Origin: Dehalococcoidia bacterium
Lineage (GTDB): Bacteria > Chloroflexota > Dehalococcoidia > Dehalococcoidales > BS750m-G39
Direction of reading: 5' to 3'
Length of the DNA stretch: 10,819 bases
NCBI GenBank assembly: GCA_004375675.1
Contig: SOKR01000135.1
Coordinates: forward strand, 1 to 10,819
In this document: positions 1 to 6,044 of the stretch, one piece after another
Numbering within the stretch: position 1 is the stretch's first letter
How the letters are laid out: each line of letters begins with the position of its first letter
Notes under the pieces: model-generated
Database searches by the model: none
Told to the model about the DNA's origin: nothing
The model's input: the letters and a program-made list of their open reading frames with translations, nothing else
Position numbers and translations under genes: made by a program

Positions 1-11
1 ATTCAATTGAC

Positions 12-38
12 TTGACATATTGCCCATGTTATCATAAT
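12..38 (+). promoter_or_regulatory. Candidate promoter of the UDG-rnj-ftsK cluster
   Basis: A perfect TTGACA (12-17) is followed after 15 bases by CATAAT (33-38), five of six matches to the -10 consensus. The spacer is shorter than the ideal 17. A TTGACT (7-12) overlaps the -35. Transcription would begin near position 45, giving a leader of only a few bases before either possible start codon (49 or 55). Inferred from consensus matches only. Confidence 0.4.
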
Positions 39-54
39 TAAAAGGCTGGTGAGT

Positions 55-648
55 ATGACGGCTCTGAATGAGCTAAATGAAGAAATAGCGCTTTGCCAGC
101 AGTGTGAAATAGCTAAATATCGAAATAGGGTGGTGCCTGGAGAAGGGGCGGAGGCTGCCGATATCATGTTCATTGGTGAGGCGCCAGGCTGGCACGAAGA
201 CCAGCAGGGGCGACCTTTCGTGGGGCCGGCGGGGAAATACCTCGACGAACTATTGGCATCTATCGGACTAAATCGGGCACAGGTTTATATCGCTAACGTG
301 ATAAAGTGCCGTCCTCAGGGGAACCGAGACCCATTACCCGTGGAGATCCAGAATTGCCGCGCGTGGCTGGAACGCCAGATTGAGGTAATCAATCCCAGGA
401 TGATTGTGACCCTGGGGCGTTATTCCATGGCCATGTTCTTCCCCGGCAAGAGCATCAGCAAGATTCACGGCACCGCCCAGAAGCGTGATGACGTGCTCTA
501 TTACGCTATGTACCACCCCGCGGCGGCTTTGCACCAGGGGAGCCTGCGCCAGGCGATAGAAGAGGATATGCTCAAGATACCGACACTGCTCAACCAATCA
601 GAAACAATTAAGGAGGAAAAACCACCGGAACAACTAACCATGTTCTAG
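55..648 (+). CDS. udg: Uracil-DNA glycosylase, family 4 (Fe-S)
   Basis: Removes uracil from DNA after cytosine deamination or dUTP misincorporation, starting base-excision repair in the cytoplasm. Counting from the upstream GTG at 49, the family 4 motif A is at residues 43-61 (GEAPGWHED, then GRPFVGPAG). Motif B with the conserved histidine is at 155-160 (YHPAAA). Four cysteines (16, 19, 87, 103), the last two around NVIKCRPQGNRDP, fit the [4Fe-4S] cluster ligands of this family. Length (197-199 residues) is typical. The start is uncertain: AAAGG at 41-45 lies 9 bases before the ATG at 55 but only 3 before the GTG at 49, so the ATG is preferred. The short C-terminal tail is charged and proline-containing. 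First gene of a cluster with rnj and ftsK. Such proteins are often mislabelled as phage-type DNA polymerase; the motifs here support UDG. Confidence 0.93.
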   Translation: MTALNELNEEIALCQQCEIAKYRNRVVPGEGAEAADIMFIGEAPGWHEDQQGRPFVGPAGKYLDELLASIGLNRAQVYIANVIKCRPQGNRDPLPVEIQNCRAWLERQIEVINPRMIVTLGRYSMAMFFPGKSISKIHGTAQKRDDVLYYAMYHPAAALHQGSLRQAIEEDMLKIPTLLNQSETIKEEKPPEQLTMF

Positions 649-658
649 GTGAAACCAA

Positions 659-2329
659 GTGAAAAGACCAATGACTAGATCAAAACTGAAGATAATCCCC
701 CTGGGGGGGTTATCCGAAATCGGCAAGAACATGATGGCGATTCAATACGAGAACGACATCATGATTATCGATGCCGGTCTTATGTTCCCCGGGGAGGAAA
801 TGCTGGGCATAGACCTGGTAATCCCCGACATCAGCTACCTTATGGAGAATAAAGAGAAAATACGGGGTATCGTTATTACCCACGGCCATGAAGACCATAT
901 CGGCGCGCTGCCCTATCTCCTGCCCCAGCTCGAGGTGCCCGTTTATTCCACCAAGCTGCCCCACGGCTTAATCTCGGTTAAGCTTAAAGAGAGGAAGGCG
1001 CTGGACGGAGCCAAGCTCAACGCGGTATCCTACGGCCAGCAGCTGTCGCTGGGCCGGTTCAGGGTGGAGTTATTCCCGGTCTGCCACAGCATACCCGACG
1101 CCGCCGGGCTGATTATACATACCCCGCTGGGCATAATCGTCCACAGCGGGGATTTTAAGCTGGACTATACGCCGGTGTACGGCAAGCCCACCGACCTTTC
1201 GCGGCTGGCGCAACTGGGGGCGCAGGGAGTATTGCTCCTGCTCTCCGATTCCACCTACTCCGAGCTGCCCGGATATACCCCTTCGGAACGGATAGTGGGG
1301 GAAACGCTGGACCAGGTGATGGCCCAGGCACCGGGGAGGGTGATTGTAACCACCTTCTCCTCGCTGGTATCGCGTATCCAGCAGGTCATAGATGCCGCCG
1401 CTCGACACAACAGACGAGTCTTCGTCGTCGGGCGCAGCATGACCGATATCGTGAAAATGACGCTGGAGCTGGGCTACCTCAAGGCGCCCGACGGCATACT
1501 GGCTAACATTGACCAGCTCAAGAAGATGCCGCGCGATAAAGTGGTCCTGGTGACCACGGGCAGCCAGGGTGAGCCGACCTCGGCGTTGGTGCGCATCGCC
1601 AATAAAGACCACCGCCACGTCCATATCGTCAAGGGGGACACGGTGGTTCTCTCGGCCACAGCGGTGCCGGGTAACGAAGCGCTGATTAACCGCACGGTGG
1701 ACGCCCTGTTCAGGCAGGGGGCACAGGTGCTCTACGATAAAGTGGCCAAGGTGCACGTCCACGGACACGGCAGCCAGGAAGAGCTGAAACTGCTGCTGAA
1801 CCTGGTAAGGCCCAAGTTCTTTATCCCTGTCCACGGCGAGTACCGCCACCTGAGCCTGCACGCCCAGTTAGCCGAGTCGGTGGGTATTCCCCAGTCGAAT
1901 ATCTTCGTGCTCGAGGACGGCGACGTCCTCGAATTGGGGCCCGACGGGGGCAAGGTGACGGGCAAGGTCAGCTCGGGCAACGTCTATGTGGACGGGCTGA
2001 GCGTGGGCGACATCGGCAGCGTGGTCTTGCGTAACCGCCGCATGCTCTCCCGCGATGGAATCGTGGTGGTGATTATCGCCATCAACCGCCAGACGGGCAA
2101 GCTGGTGGGGAGGCCCGATATCGTCTCCCGTGGCTTTGTCGATACCAGGGAGTCTAAAGACATGATGGAGGAGAGCCGCGACCTGGTGGCCAAGTCTTTC
2201 GACCACAGCGGCGCCCGCCCTGCCGACTGGGACTTTATCAATACCAAGGTCAGGGACATATTGAATAGATTCTACTACGACCAGACCAAGCGCCGACCCA
2301 TGATTCTGCCGGTTGTGGTGAAGGTGTAA
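659..2329 (+). CDS. rnj: Ribonuclease J (metallo-beta-lactamase/beta-CASP RNase)
   Basis: Zinc-dependent nuclease with 5'-3' exo- and endonuclease activity in the family, acting in mRNA decay and rRNA/mRNA 5' processing. The 556-residue product matches the usual length. The metallo-beta-lactamase motif HGHEDH is at residues 75-80, with further metal-ligand motifs at H143, HSGD (162-165) and VHGEYRH (391-397). The beta-CASP region contains SDST (196-199) and TTGSQGEP (299-306), and the HGHGSQEE motif is at 368-375. The C-terminal domain (about 450-556) ends in the usual RNase J form with DQTKRRPMILPVV. The GTG at 659 is preferred over the ATG at 671 because AGGTGA at 647-652, overlapping the UDG stop codon, lies 6 bases upstream. 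The 10-base gap to UDG and 4-base gap to ftsK indicate co-transcription. All catalytic motifs are intact. Whether it behaves as J1 or J2 cannot be told from sequence. Confidence 0.96.
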   Translation: MKRPMTRSKLKIIPLGGLSEIGKNMMAIQYENDIMIIDAGLMFPGEEMLGIDLVIPDISYLMENKEKIRGIVITHGHEDHIGALPYLLPQLEVPVYSTKLPHGLISVKLKERKALDGAKLNAVSYGQQLSLGRFRVELFPVCHSIPDAAGLIIHTPLGIIVHSGDFKLDYTPVYGKPTDLSRLAQLGAQGVLLLLSDSTYSELPGYTPSERIVGETLDQVMAQAPGRVIVTTFSSLVSRIQQVIDAAARHNRRVFVVGRSMTDIVKMTLELGYLKAPDGILANIDQLKKMPRDKVVLVTTGSQGEPTSALVRIANKDHRHVHIVKGDTVVLSATAVPGNEALINRTVDALFRQGAQVLYDKVAKVHVHGHGSQEELKLLLNLVRPKFFIPVHGEYRHLSLHAQLAESVGIPQSNIFVLEDGDVLELGPDGGKVTGKVSSGNVYVDGLSVGDIGSVVLRNRRMLSRDGIVVVIIAINRQTGKLVGRPDIVSRGFVDTRESKDMMEESRDLVAKSFDHSGARPADWDFINTKVRDILNRFYYDQTKRRPMILPVVVKV

Positions 2330-2333
2330 CTAA

Positions 2334-4538
2334 ATGGCCAGGAAGCGAGCCAGTGCCGACCGCCAGCCCCGCCGTCAGCCCAGGTCCAAGGGAAGTTCGG
2401 GGGGCAACCGCTTTTTCCGTTTCATCTTTTCGGCGCCGGTGCGTCGACTGATACTGACTGTCATCTTCCTGGGGCTGATTATCTGGCACTGGACGACCAT
2501 CACTAACTGGGTGGATAGCGTCTGGGCGGGCACCACCGACCTCTTCGGCTGGGGGCTGTTCTTCTTCTTTCTTGCCCTTGGCTTTATTATCGGGGTGGTG
2601 TGGGGGCGGCGGGTGCTCTCCTTTATCTACCACTGGAACCAGTGGCTGGGCGCCGTCGCCTTTATCTTTGTCGTCTGGGGGATACTGGCTTTTTTCGAGA
2701 TGGGGGGCAGCTTCGGCGATGGCATTGTCGGCGACGACGGTCTCGGCGGAGTCTTCAGGCTCTTGGGGCTGGTGCTCCTGGGCATTATCCTGATAGCCCC
2801 CGGCTTTTGCTGGCGGCAGTTGAAGCGTTTTCTGGGCTGGGTGGGGATACAGCTACGCAAACGCCCGTCTCCCGAAGCGACTTATGCCGAGCCTCCCTCT
2901 CTCGATAGGCCGATGGAGCCCTCGGTGATTACCCAGCCGCCGCTGACCAGGCCGCCCGATGCCGAAGCAACAACCCCGGTGGTGACGCCAGCGGCAGGGG
3001 CTGCGCTTACGCCCACCCCGGGGCAGCAGGAGCTGAGGCAGGTGGCCCAGGAAGTCTGGAAGAAGTACGGCGAATCCCCAGCGCTGGTTACCGTCGACGG
3101 CTGGCGGTTGCCGCCTATCGATATCCTGGATAATGTTCCCGACGTGGAGTTCGGGCAGGCGGATAACATGCAGCGGGCAAGGCTCATCGAAGAGGCTTTA
3201 GCCAGCTACGGCGTCGCCGCCAAGGTGGTGCAGATAAACGCGGGGCCGACGGTGACCCAGTTCGGCGTCGAACCGGGCTGGGACCGCAAGATGAAGGAAG
3301 TTAAGGAGCGGGATAAGGACGGCAACATCAAAATCAGGCAGGAGGAGGTATCCAAGACCAGGGTCAAGGTGGAGAGGATCAACTCGCTTTCTAACGACCT
3401 GGCTTTAGCCCTGGCCGCGCCCAGCATCCGCATCGAAGCCCCGGTGCCGGGAAAATCGCTGGTGGGCATCGAGGTGCCCAATACCATCTACGGGCTGGTG
3501 AGCCTGCGGGGGGTGGTGGAGACCAATGTCTTCCAGAAGCTCAAGCCCAAGGCCAAGCTATCGCTGGCGCTGGGCAAGGGGGCGGGGGGCGAAGCGGTCG
3601 CCGCCGACCTATCACGAATGCCCCACCTGCTTATCGCGGGGGCCACGGGCAGCGGCAAGACGGTCTGTCTTAATTCTATTGTCTGCTGTCTGCTGCTGCA
3701 CTATACGCCTACCGACGTGCGCTTTATTATGGTCGACCCCAAGCGGGTGGAGTTGACGCCGTTTAACAGCATACCGCACCTGGCCGTGCCGGTTATCGTC
3801 GATACCAACAAGGCGCTGGGCACGCTACGCTGGCTCAATCAGGAGATGGATAAGCGCTACCAGAAGCTCGCCGCCGACGGCGCGCGCAACGTCGAGGGCT
3901 ATAACAAGAGCCGCCAGGGCGACGAGAAGCTGCCCTACCTGGTGCTGGTCATCGACGAGCTTGCCGACCTGATGATGGCCGGATTCGACGAAGTGGAACA
4001 CGTCCTCTGCCGACTGGCCCAGCTGGCGCGCGCCACGGGTATTCACCTTATCGTGGCTACACAGCGACCTTCGGTGGACGTGGTCACGGGACTGATTAAG
4101 GCCAACTTCCCCACCCGCATCAGCTTTGCCGTTACCTCCCAGGTGGACTCGCGGACGATTCTCGACATGGGGGGCGCCGAGAAGCTGCTGGGGAGGGGGG
4201 ATATGCTCTATATGCCTACCGAGGCGGCCAAGCCCAAGCGCCTTCAGGGCTGCTATGTCTCCGACGCGGAAAGGGAGAGGCTGGTCTATTTCTGGGGCAG
4301 CCAGCAAAAGGAAGAAGCGCTGCCGCTAAAGATAGAGGAAATTGTCGCCACCGCCCCCGGGGGAGGAACCTATCCACCCGACCCGCTGCTCGAAGCCGCC
4401 CGGCAACTGGGGCGGGAACACAAGCATATCTCCACCTCTTTCCTGCAGAGGCGGTTGCGCATCGGCTATCCCCGCGCCGCCCGCATCATGGACCAGCTCG
4501 AAGAAGAGGGCATAAAAAGGGGAGGGGAAGAGGTCTAG
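2334..4538 (+). CDS. ftsK: DNA translocase FtsK/SpoIIIE
   Basis: Septum-anchored, ATP-driven double-stranded DNA pump that clears chromosome ends from the division site. The 734-residue product starts with a basic cytoplasmic segment (1-38). Four hydrophobic segments follow at about 38-52, 72-91, 104-121 and 141-157, then a Pro/Thr/Ala-rich linker (about 178-230). The motor has Walker A GATGSGKT (435-442), VDPKRVEL (467-474), Walker B LVLVIDELADL (536-546) and ATQRPSVDV (575-583). A winged-helix gamma domain closes the protein (about 680-728), with the DNA-reading segment SFLQRRLRIGYPRAARIMD. A charged stretch of about 30 residues (315-345) interrupts the alpha domain between PTVTQFGVEPG and RINSLSNDLALAL; family members I recall run directly from one to the other. 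The ATG at 2334 has AAGGTG about 8 bases upstream at the end of rnj. Its stop lies 3 bases from that of the convergent gene, with no terminator between. Confidence 0.96.
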   Translation: MARKRASADRQPRRQPRSKGSSGGNRFFRFIFSAPVRRLILTVIFLGLIIWHWTTITNWVDSVWAGTTDLFGWGLFFFFLALGFIIGVVWGRRVLSFIYHWNQWLGAVAFIFVVWGILAFFEMGGSFGDGIVGDDGLGGVFRLLGLVLLGIILIAPGFCWRQLKRFLGWVGIQLRKRPSPEATYAEPPSLDRPMEPSVITQPPLTRPPDAEATTPVVTPAAGAALTPTPGQQELRQVAQEVWKKYGESPALVTVDGWRLPPIDILDNVPDVEFGQADNMQRARLIEEALASYGVAAKVVQINAGPTVTQFGVEPGWDRKMKEVKERDKDGNIKIRQEEVSKTRVKVERINSLSNDLALALAAPSIRIEAPVPGKSLVGIEVPNTIYGLVSLRGVVETNVFQKLKPKAKLSLALGKGAGGEAVAADLSRMPHLLIAGATGSGKTVCLNSIVCCLLLHYTPTDVRFIMVDPKRVELTPFNSIPHLAVPVIVDTNKALGTLRWLNQEMDKRYQKLAADGARNVEGYNKSRQGDEKLPYLVLVIDELADLMMAGFDEVEHVLCRLAQLARATGIHLIVATQRPSVDVVTGLIKANFPTRISFAVTSQVDSRTILDMGGAEKLLGRGDMLYMPTEAAKPKRLQGCYVSDAERERLVYFWGSQQKEEALPLKIEEIVATAPGGGTYPPDPLLEAARQLGREHKHISTSFLQRRLRIGYPRAARIMDQLEEEGIKRGGEEV

Positions 4539-4541
4539 CCT

Positions 4542-4781
4542 CTATTCCCTGGCGGCGGCATAGGCCGCTATCCACAACCACAGACCCCATATAAAGAGCG
4601 CAATCGCTATCAGGAACCATTCGGTTGACCATAAGCCGACGGCGTTATTCCGGAAGCCGCTTACTATGCCCAGCACCAGGCTGGCCAAGGCCAGGATCTC
4701 AATGACCCACGCCACTATCGCGAGGCACTTGGGACCCATACCGAAGCACAGGCACTTTAATCCATTGGGAACTGCTGCCAT
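4542..4781 (-). CDS. Small two-helix membrane protein with CxC-x6-C cluster (unknown)
   Basis: A 79-residue product of unknown function. The N-terminal region has three cysteines at 10, 12 and 19 (CLCFGMGPKC) directly before the first hydrophobic segment (about 20-42). A second segment at about 53-75 is rich in tryptophan (WSTEWF, WGLWLW). The reading frame extends upstream to an ATG at 4842-4844, but that codon lies inside the -35 hexamer of a strong promoter, so the longer form cannot be made from it. The ATG at 4779-4781 has AAGGAGG 5 bases upstream and is chosen. The gene converges on ftsK, with stop codons separated by 3 bases, so their 3' transcripts probably overlap. The cysteine cluster could bind a metal or form disulphides; this is speculation. 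That it is a real gene is well supported by promoter, ribosome binding site and membrane-like composition. Confidence 0.75.
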   Translation of the reverse strand: MAAVPNGLKCLCFGMGPKCLAIVAWVIEILALASLVLGIVSGFRNNAVGLWSTEWFLIAIALFIWGLWLWIAAYAAARE

Positions 4782-4816
4782 TTTTGCCTCCTTGGGTGTT
4801 TTAGTTACTGCCCTCC

Positions 4817-4844
4817 ATTGTACTACGGGAACAGGGGTTGTCAA
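4817..4844 (-). promoter_or_regulatory. Strong sigma-70-type promoter for the 4542-4781 gene
   Basis: Read on the minus strand, TTGACA (4844-4839) is separated by 16 bases from TACAAT (4822-4817), one mismatch to the -10 consensus. Transcription should begin near 4810, giving a leader of about 30 bases that contains the AAGGAGG ribosome binding site. This is among the best promoter matches in the window and it fixes the start of the downstream gene. Confidence 0.72.
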
Positions 4845-4903
4845 TGGGTATCTTTTCCCCCACCCCGATTTTATCTTTTCCCGCCCGCCGCCCTTTTAAT
4901 GAA

Positions 4904-4925
4904 AAGAGGGGCTTTCGCCCCTCTT
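4904..4925. terminator. Perfect 9-bp hairpin, possible terminator
   Basis: AAGAGGGGC (4904-4912) and GCCCCTCTT (4917-4925) pair perfectly around a 4-base loop. Read on the minus strand the loop is GAAA, a GNRA tetraloop, and the stem is followed by TTCATT, a weak T-tract. Read on the plus strand the stem is followed by AAAAA, so it is not a classic plus-strand terminator. A second, weaker hairpin follows (CACCCC 4931-4936 with GGGGTG 4944-4949). Together they may block read-through between the two flanking genes, or act as an mRNA 3' end for ftsK transcripts running past the convergent gene. The structure is clear; its role is inferred. Confidence 0.45.
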
Positions 4926-4986
4926 AAAAACACCCCGCTTTTGGGGGTGGTTGTTAGTGGGGGGACTTTTCCTGTCCTTTGGGGGT

Positions 4987-5016
4987 CTTGTTTAACAAGT
5001 GAGTTCGAAGTATGAT
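4987..5016 (+). promoter_or_regulatory. Inverted repeat and weak promoter before the orphan membrane gene
   Basis: CTTGTT (4987-4992) and AACAAG (4994-4999) form a 13-base inverted repeat with one central base. Inside it TTGTTT (4988-4993) could serve as a poor -35, with TATGAT (5011-5016) at 17 bases as a five-of-six -10. A start near 5023 would leave about 16 bases of leader carrying the GGAGGAG ribosome binding site. The inverted repeat over the -35 is where a repressor could bind. Weak evidence. Confidence 0.3.
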
Positions 5017-5038
5017 GGGGTGGGGGAGGAGAAGTGAT

Positions 5039-5878
5039 ATGCCAGCTCGAAAAAACCAAACTGGTTTGTTAGCAAAAATGGCAAAACATCCTCTAGTCTT
5101 TTTGATTGTTGCGCTACTTTCACTTATGGCTTTTATTTTCATGTTTGTACTGCACTCTGTTGATCAGAAAGAACGTGAATTAGTATATGCGATTAATCCG
5201 ATTAAGACTCAAGTTGTAACGATGGGGGAAGTAACAGGACTAGAAATCATACATGATGGAGTAGCTTTAGGAGATACAGACATCACAGCAGTTCAGATTG
5301 CGATTTGGAATTCTGGTGATTTAAGCATAAGGAGTGACAATGTATTAAGAGAAATCGTTATTTGTACAGATCCACCTGTACAGATTTTAGAAGTATCAAT
5401 CGTAAAGAGTTATAGGGAATACGATGTGACTGAGTTTAGGGCATTGGATACAGCAGAAACGCTGGAGAACGGTAGAGTTCCAGTTACGTGGCGCATATTG
5501 GAAAGGAATGACGGTGCGAGTATTCAATTGATATATTTAGGTTCTAGTGATGTGGACATACATATAGACGGGTTAATAGAGGAGAGCGGGGAGGTTAGGA
5601 GGGTTGAATCTGGTGTTACGATAGAATCGCCAACTGAGCAATTTGAATCTGAGCAAAATGAACGTTGGTTCCTCGTTGCATTTATGGGGTTTACGATTAT
5701 TTTCTTTATATCATTTTTTACCAGAGAGGCGATCAGAGACTTAAAGAGGGGTGCTACTAAAAAAGTTAAAAGATGGAATATCGGGGCAGGGATTTTTCTG
5801 TTGCTATATTGTGGTTTTGGAGCGTTTGCAATATATTATCTTATTATCAGGTCTTCGGGTCCTCCATTTGGATTCTGA
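5039..5878 (+). CDS. Orphan membrane-anchored protein with extracytoplasmic beta-rich domain
   Basis: A 279-residue protein I do not recognise. A basic N-terminus is followed by one hydrophobic helix (about 18-38). Then comes a hydrophilic, strand-rich region (about 40-208) containing VQIAIWNSGDLSIRSDN (86-101). Two further hydrophobic segments lie at about 210-227 and 246-271, separated by a basic loop (RDLKRGATKKVKR). The likely topology puts the central domain outside the cytoplasm. The 'NSG...I...D' pattern recalls beta-sandwich domains in unannotated bacterial membrane proteins, but I cannot name a family. The ATG at 5039 is chosen because GGAGGAG (5025-5031) lies 7 bases upstream; an ATG at 5012 has no comparable site. 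The gene is visibly AT-richer than ftsK and uvrB on either side, with many ATA, TTA and AGA codons, which suggests recent acquisition or weak codon selection. It stands alone between two minus-strand genes. Confidence 0.82.
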   Translation: MPARKNQTGLLAKMAKHPLVFLIVALLSLMAFIFMFVLHSVDQKERELVYAINPIKTQVVTMGEVTGLEIIHDGVALGDTDITAVQIAIWNSGDLSIRSDNVLREIVICTDPPVQILEVSIVKSYREYDVTEFRALDTAETLENGRVPVTWRILERNDGASIQLIYLGSSDVDIHIDGLIEESGEVRRVESGVTIESPTEQFESEQNERWFLVAFMGFTIIFFISFFTREAIRDLKRGATKKVKRWNIGAGIFLLLYCGFGAFAIYYLIIRSSGPPFGF

Positions 5879-5900
5879 ATCAATAGCACGTGTATGAATT

Positions 5901-6044
5901 TTACCTCCCCCTCCCCAATCTTTTCAAAATCGCATCCATGTAAACCCGCGCCAGGTTCTTGCCATGCTTGGACATGCGCTCCTGCTTCTTCTTGCGCTTC
6001 TTCTCGCGGCGCTCCTGTTTGGTATCTAAATCGTCATCAGTCAT
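5901..6044 (-). CDS. Small basic protein overlapping the uvrB stop
   Basis: A 47-codon reading frame with 8 bases of overlap with uvrB: its ATG lies in the uvrB end (ATGACTGA, where TGA is the uvrB stop). The product begins acidic (MTDDDLD) and becomes strongly basic (KQERREKKRKKKQER, residues 9-23), followed by MSKHGKNLARVYMDAILKRLGRGR. GGAG lies about 7 bases before the ATG. The overlap implies translation coupled to uvrB. Codons are GC-rich like uvrB, and the C-terminal half reads as a plausible amphipathic helix. The lysine/arginine run suggests nucleic acid or ribosome contact; that is inference. No known family is recognised, and a non-coding tail cannot be excluded, but position, start context and composition favour a real gene. 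Confidence 0.6.
   Translation of the reverse strand: MTDDDLDTKQERREKKRKKKQERMSKHGKNLARVYMDAILKRLGRGR

Noticed and set aside
1070..1861. 263-codon open frame on the minus strand inside rnj
   Set aside because: It lies wholly within the RNase J gene, whose motifs are all intact. Its translation is rich in His, Arg and Gln with no family signature, as expected for the reverse of a GC-rich gene.
2250..2633. 127-codon minus-strand frame across the rnj-ftsK junction
   Set aside because: Overlaps the ends of two certain genes and has a low-complexity Pro/Glu/Lys composition.
3825..4307. 160-codon minus-strand frame inside ftsK
   Set aside because: Antisense to the conserved FtsK motor domain; no ribosome binding site and no recognisable protein pattern.
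4782..4844. 21-codon N-terminal extension of the small cysteine-containing membrane protein
   Set aside because: Its ATG lies in the -35 hexamer of the gene's own promoter, and the internal ATG has a far better ribosome binding site.
4943..5026. G-quadruplex candidate
   Set aside because: There are five runs of four or more G, but the loops between most runs are 12-31 bases, too long for a canonical quadruplex.
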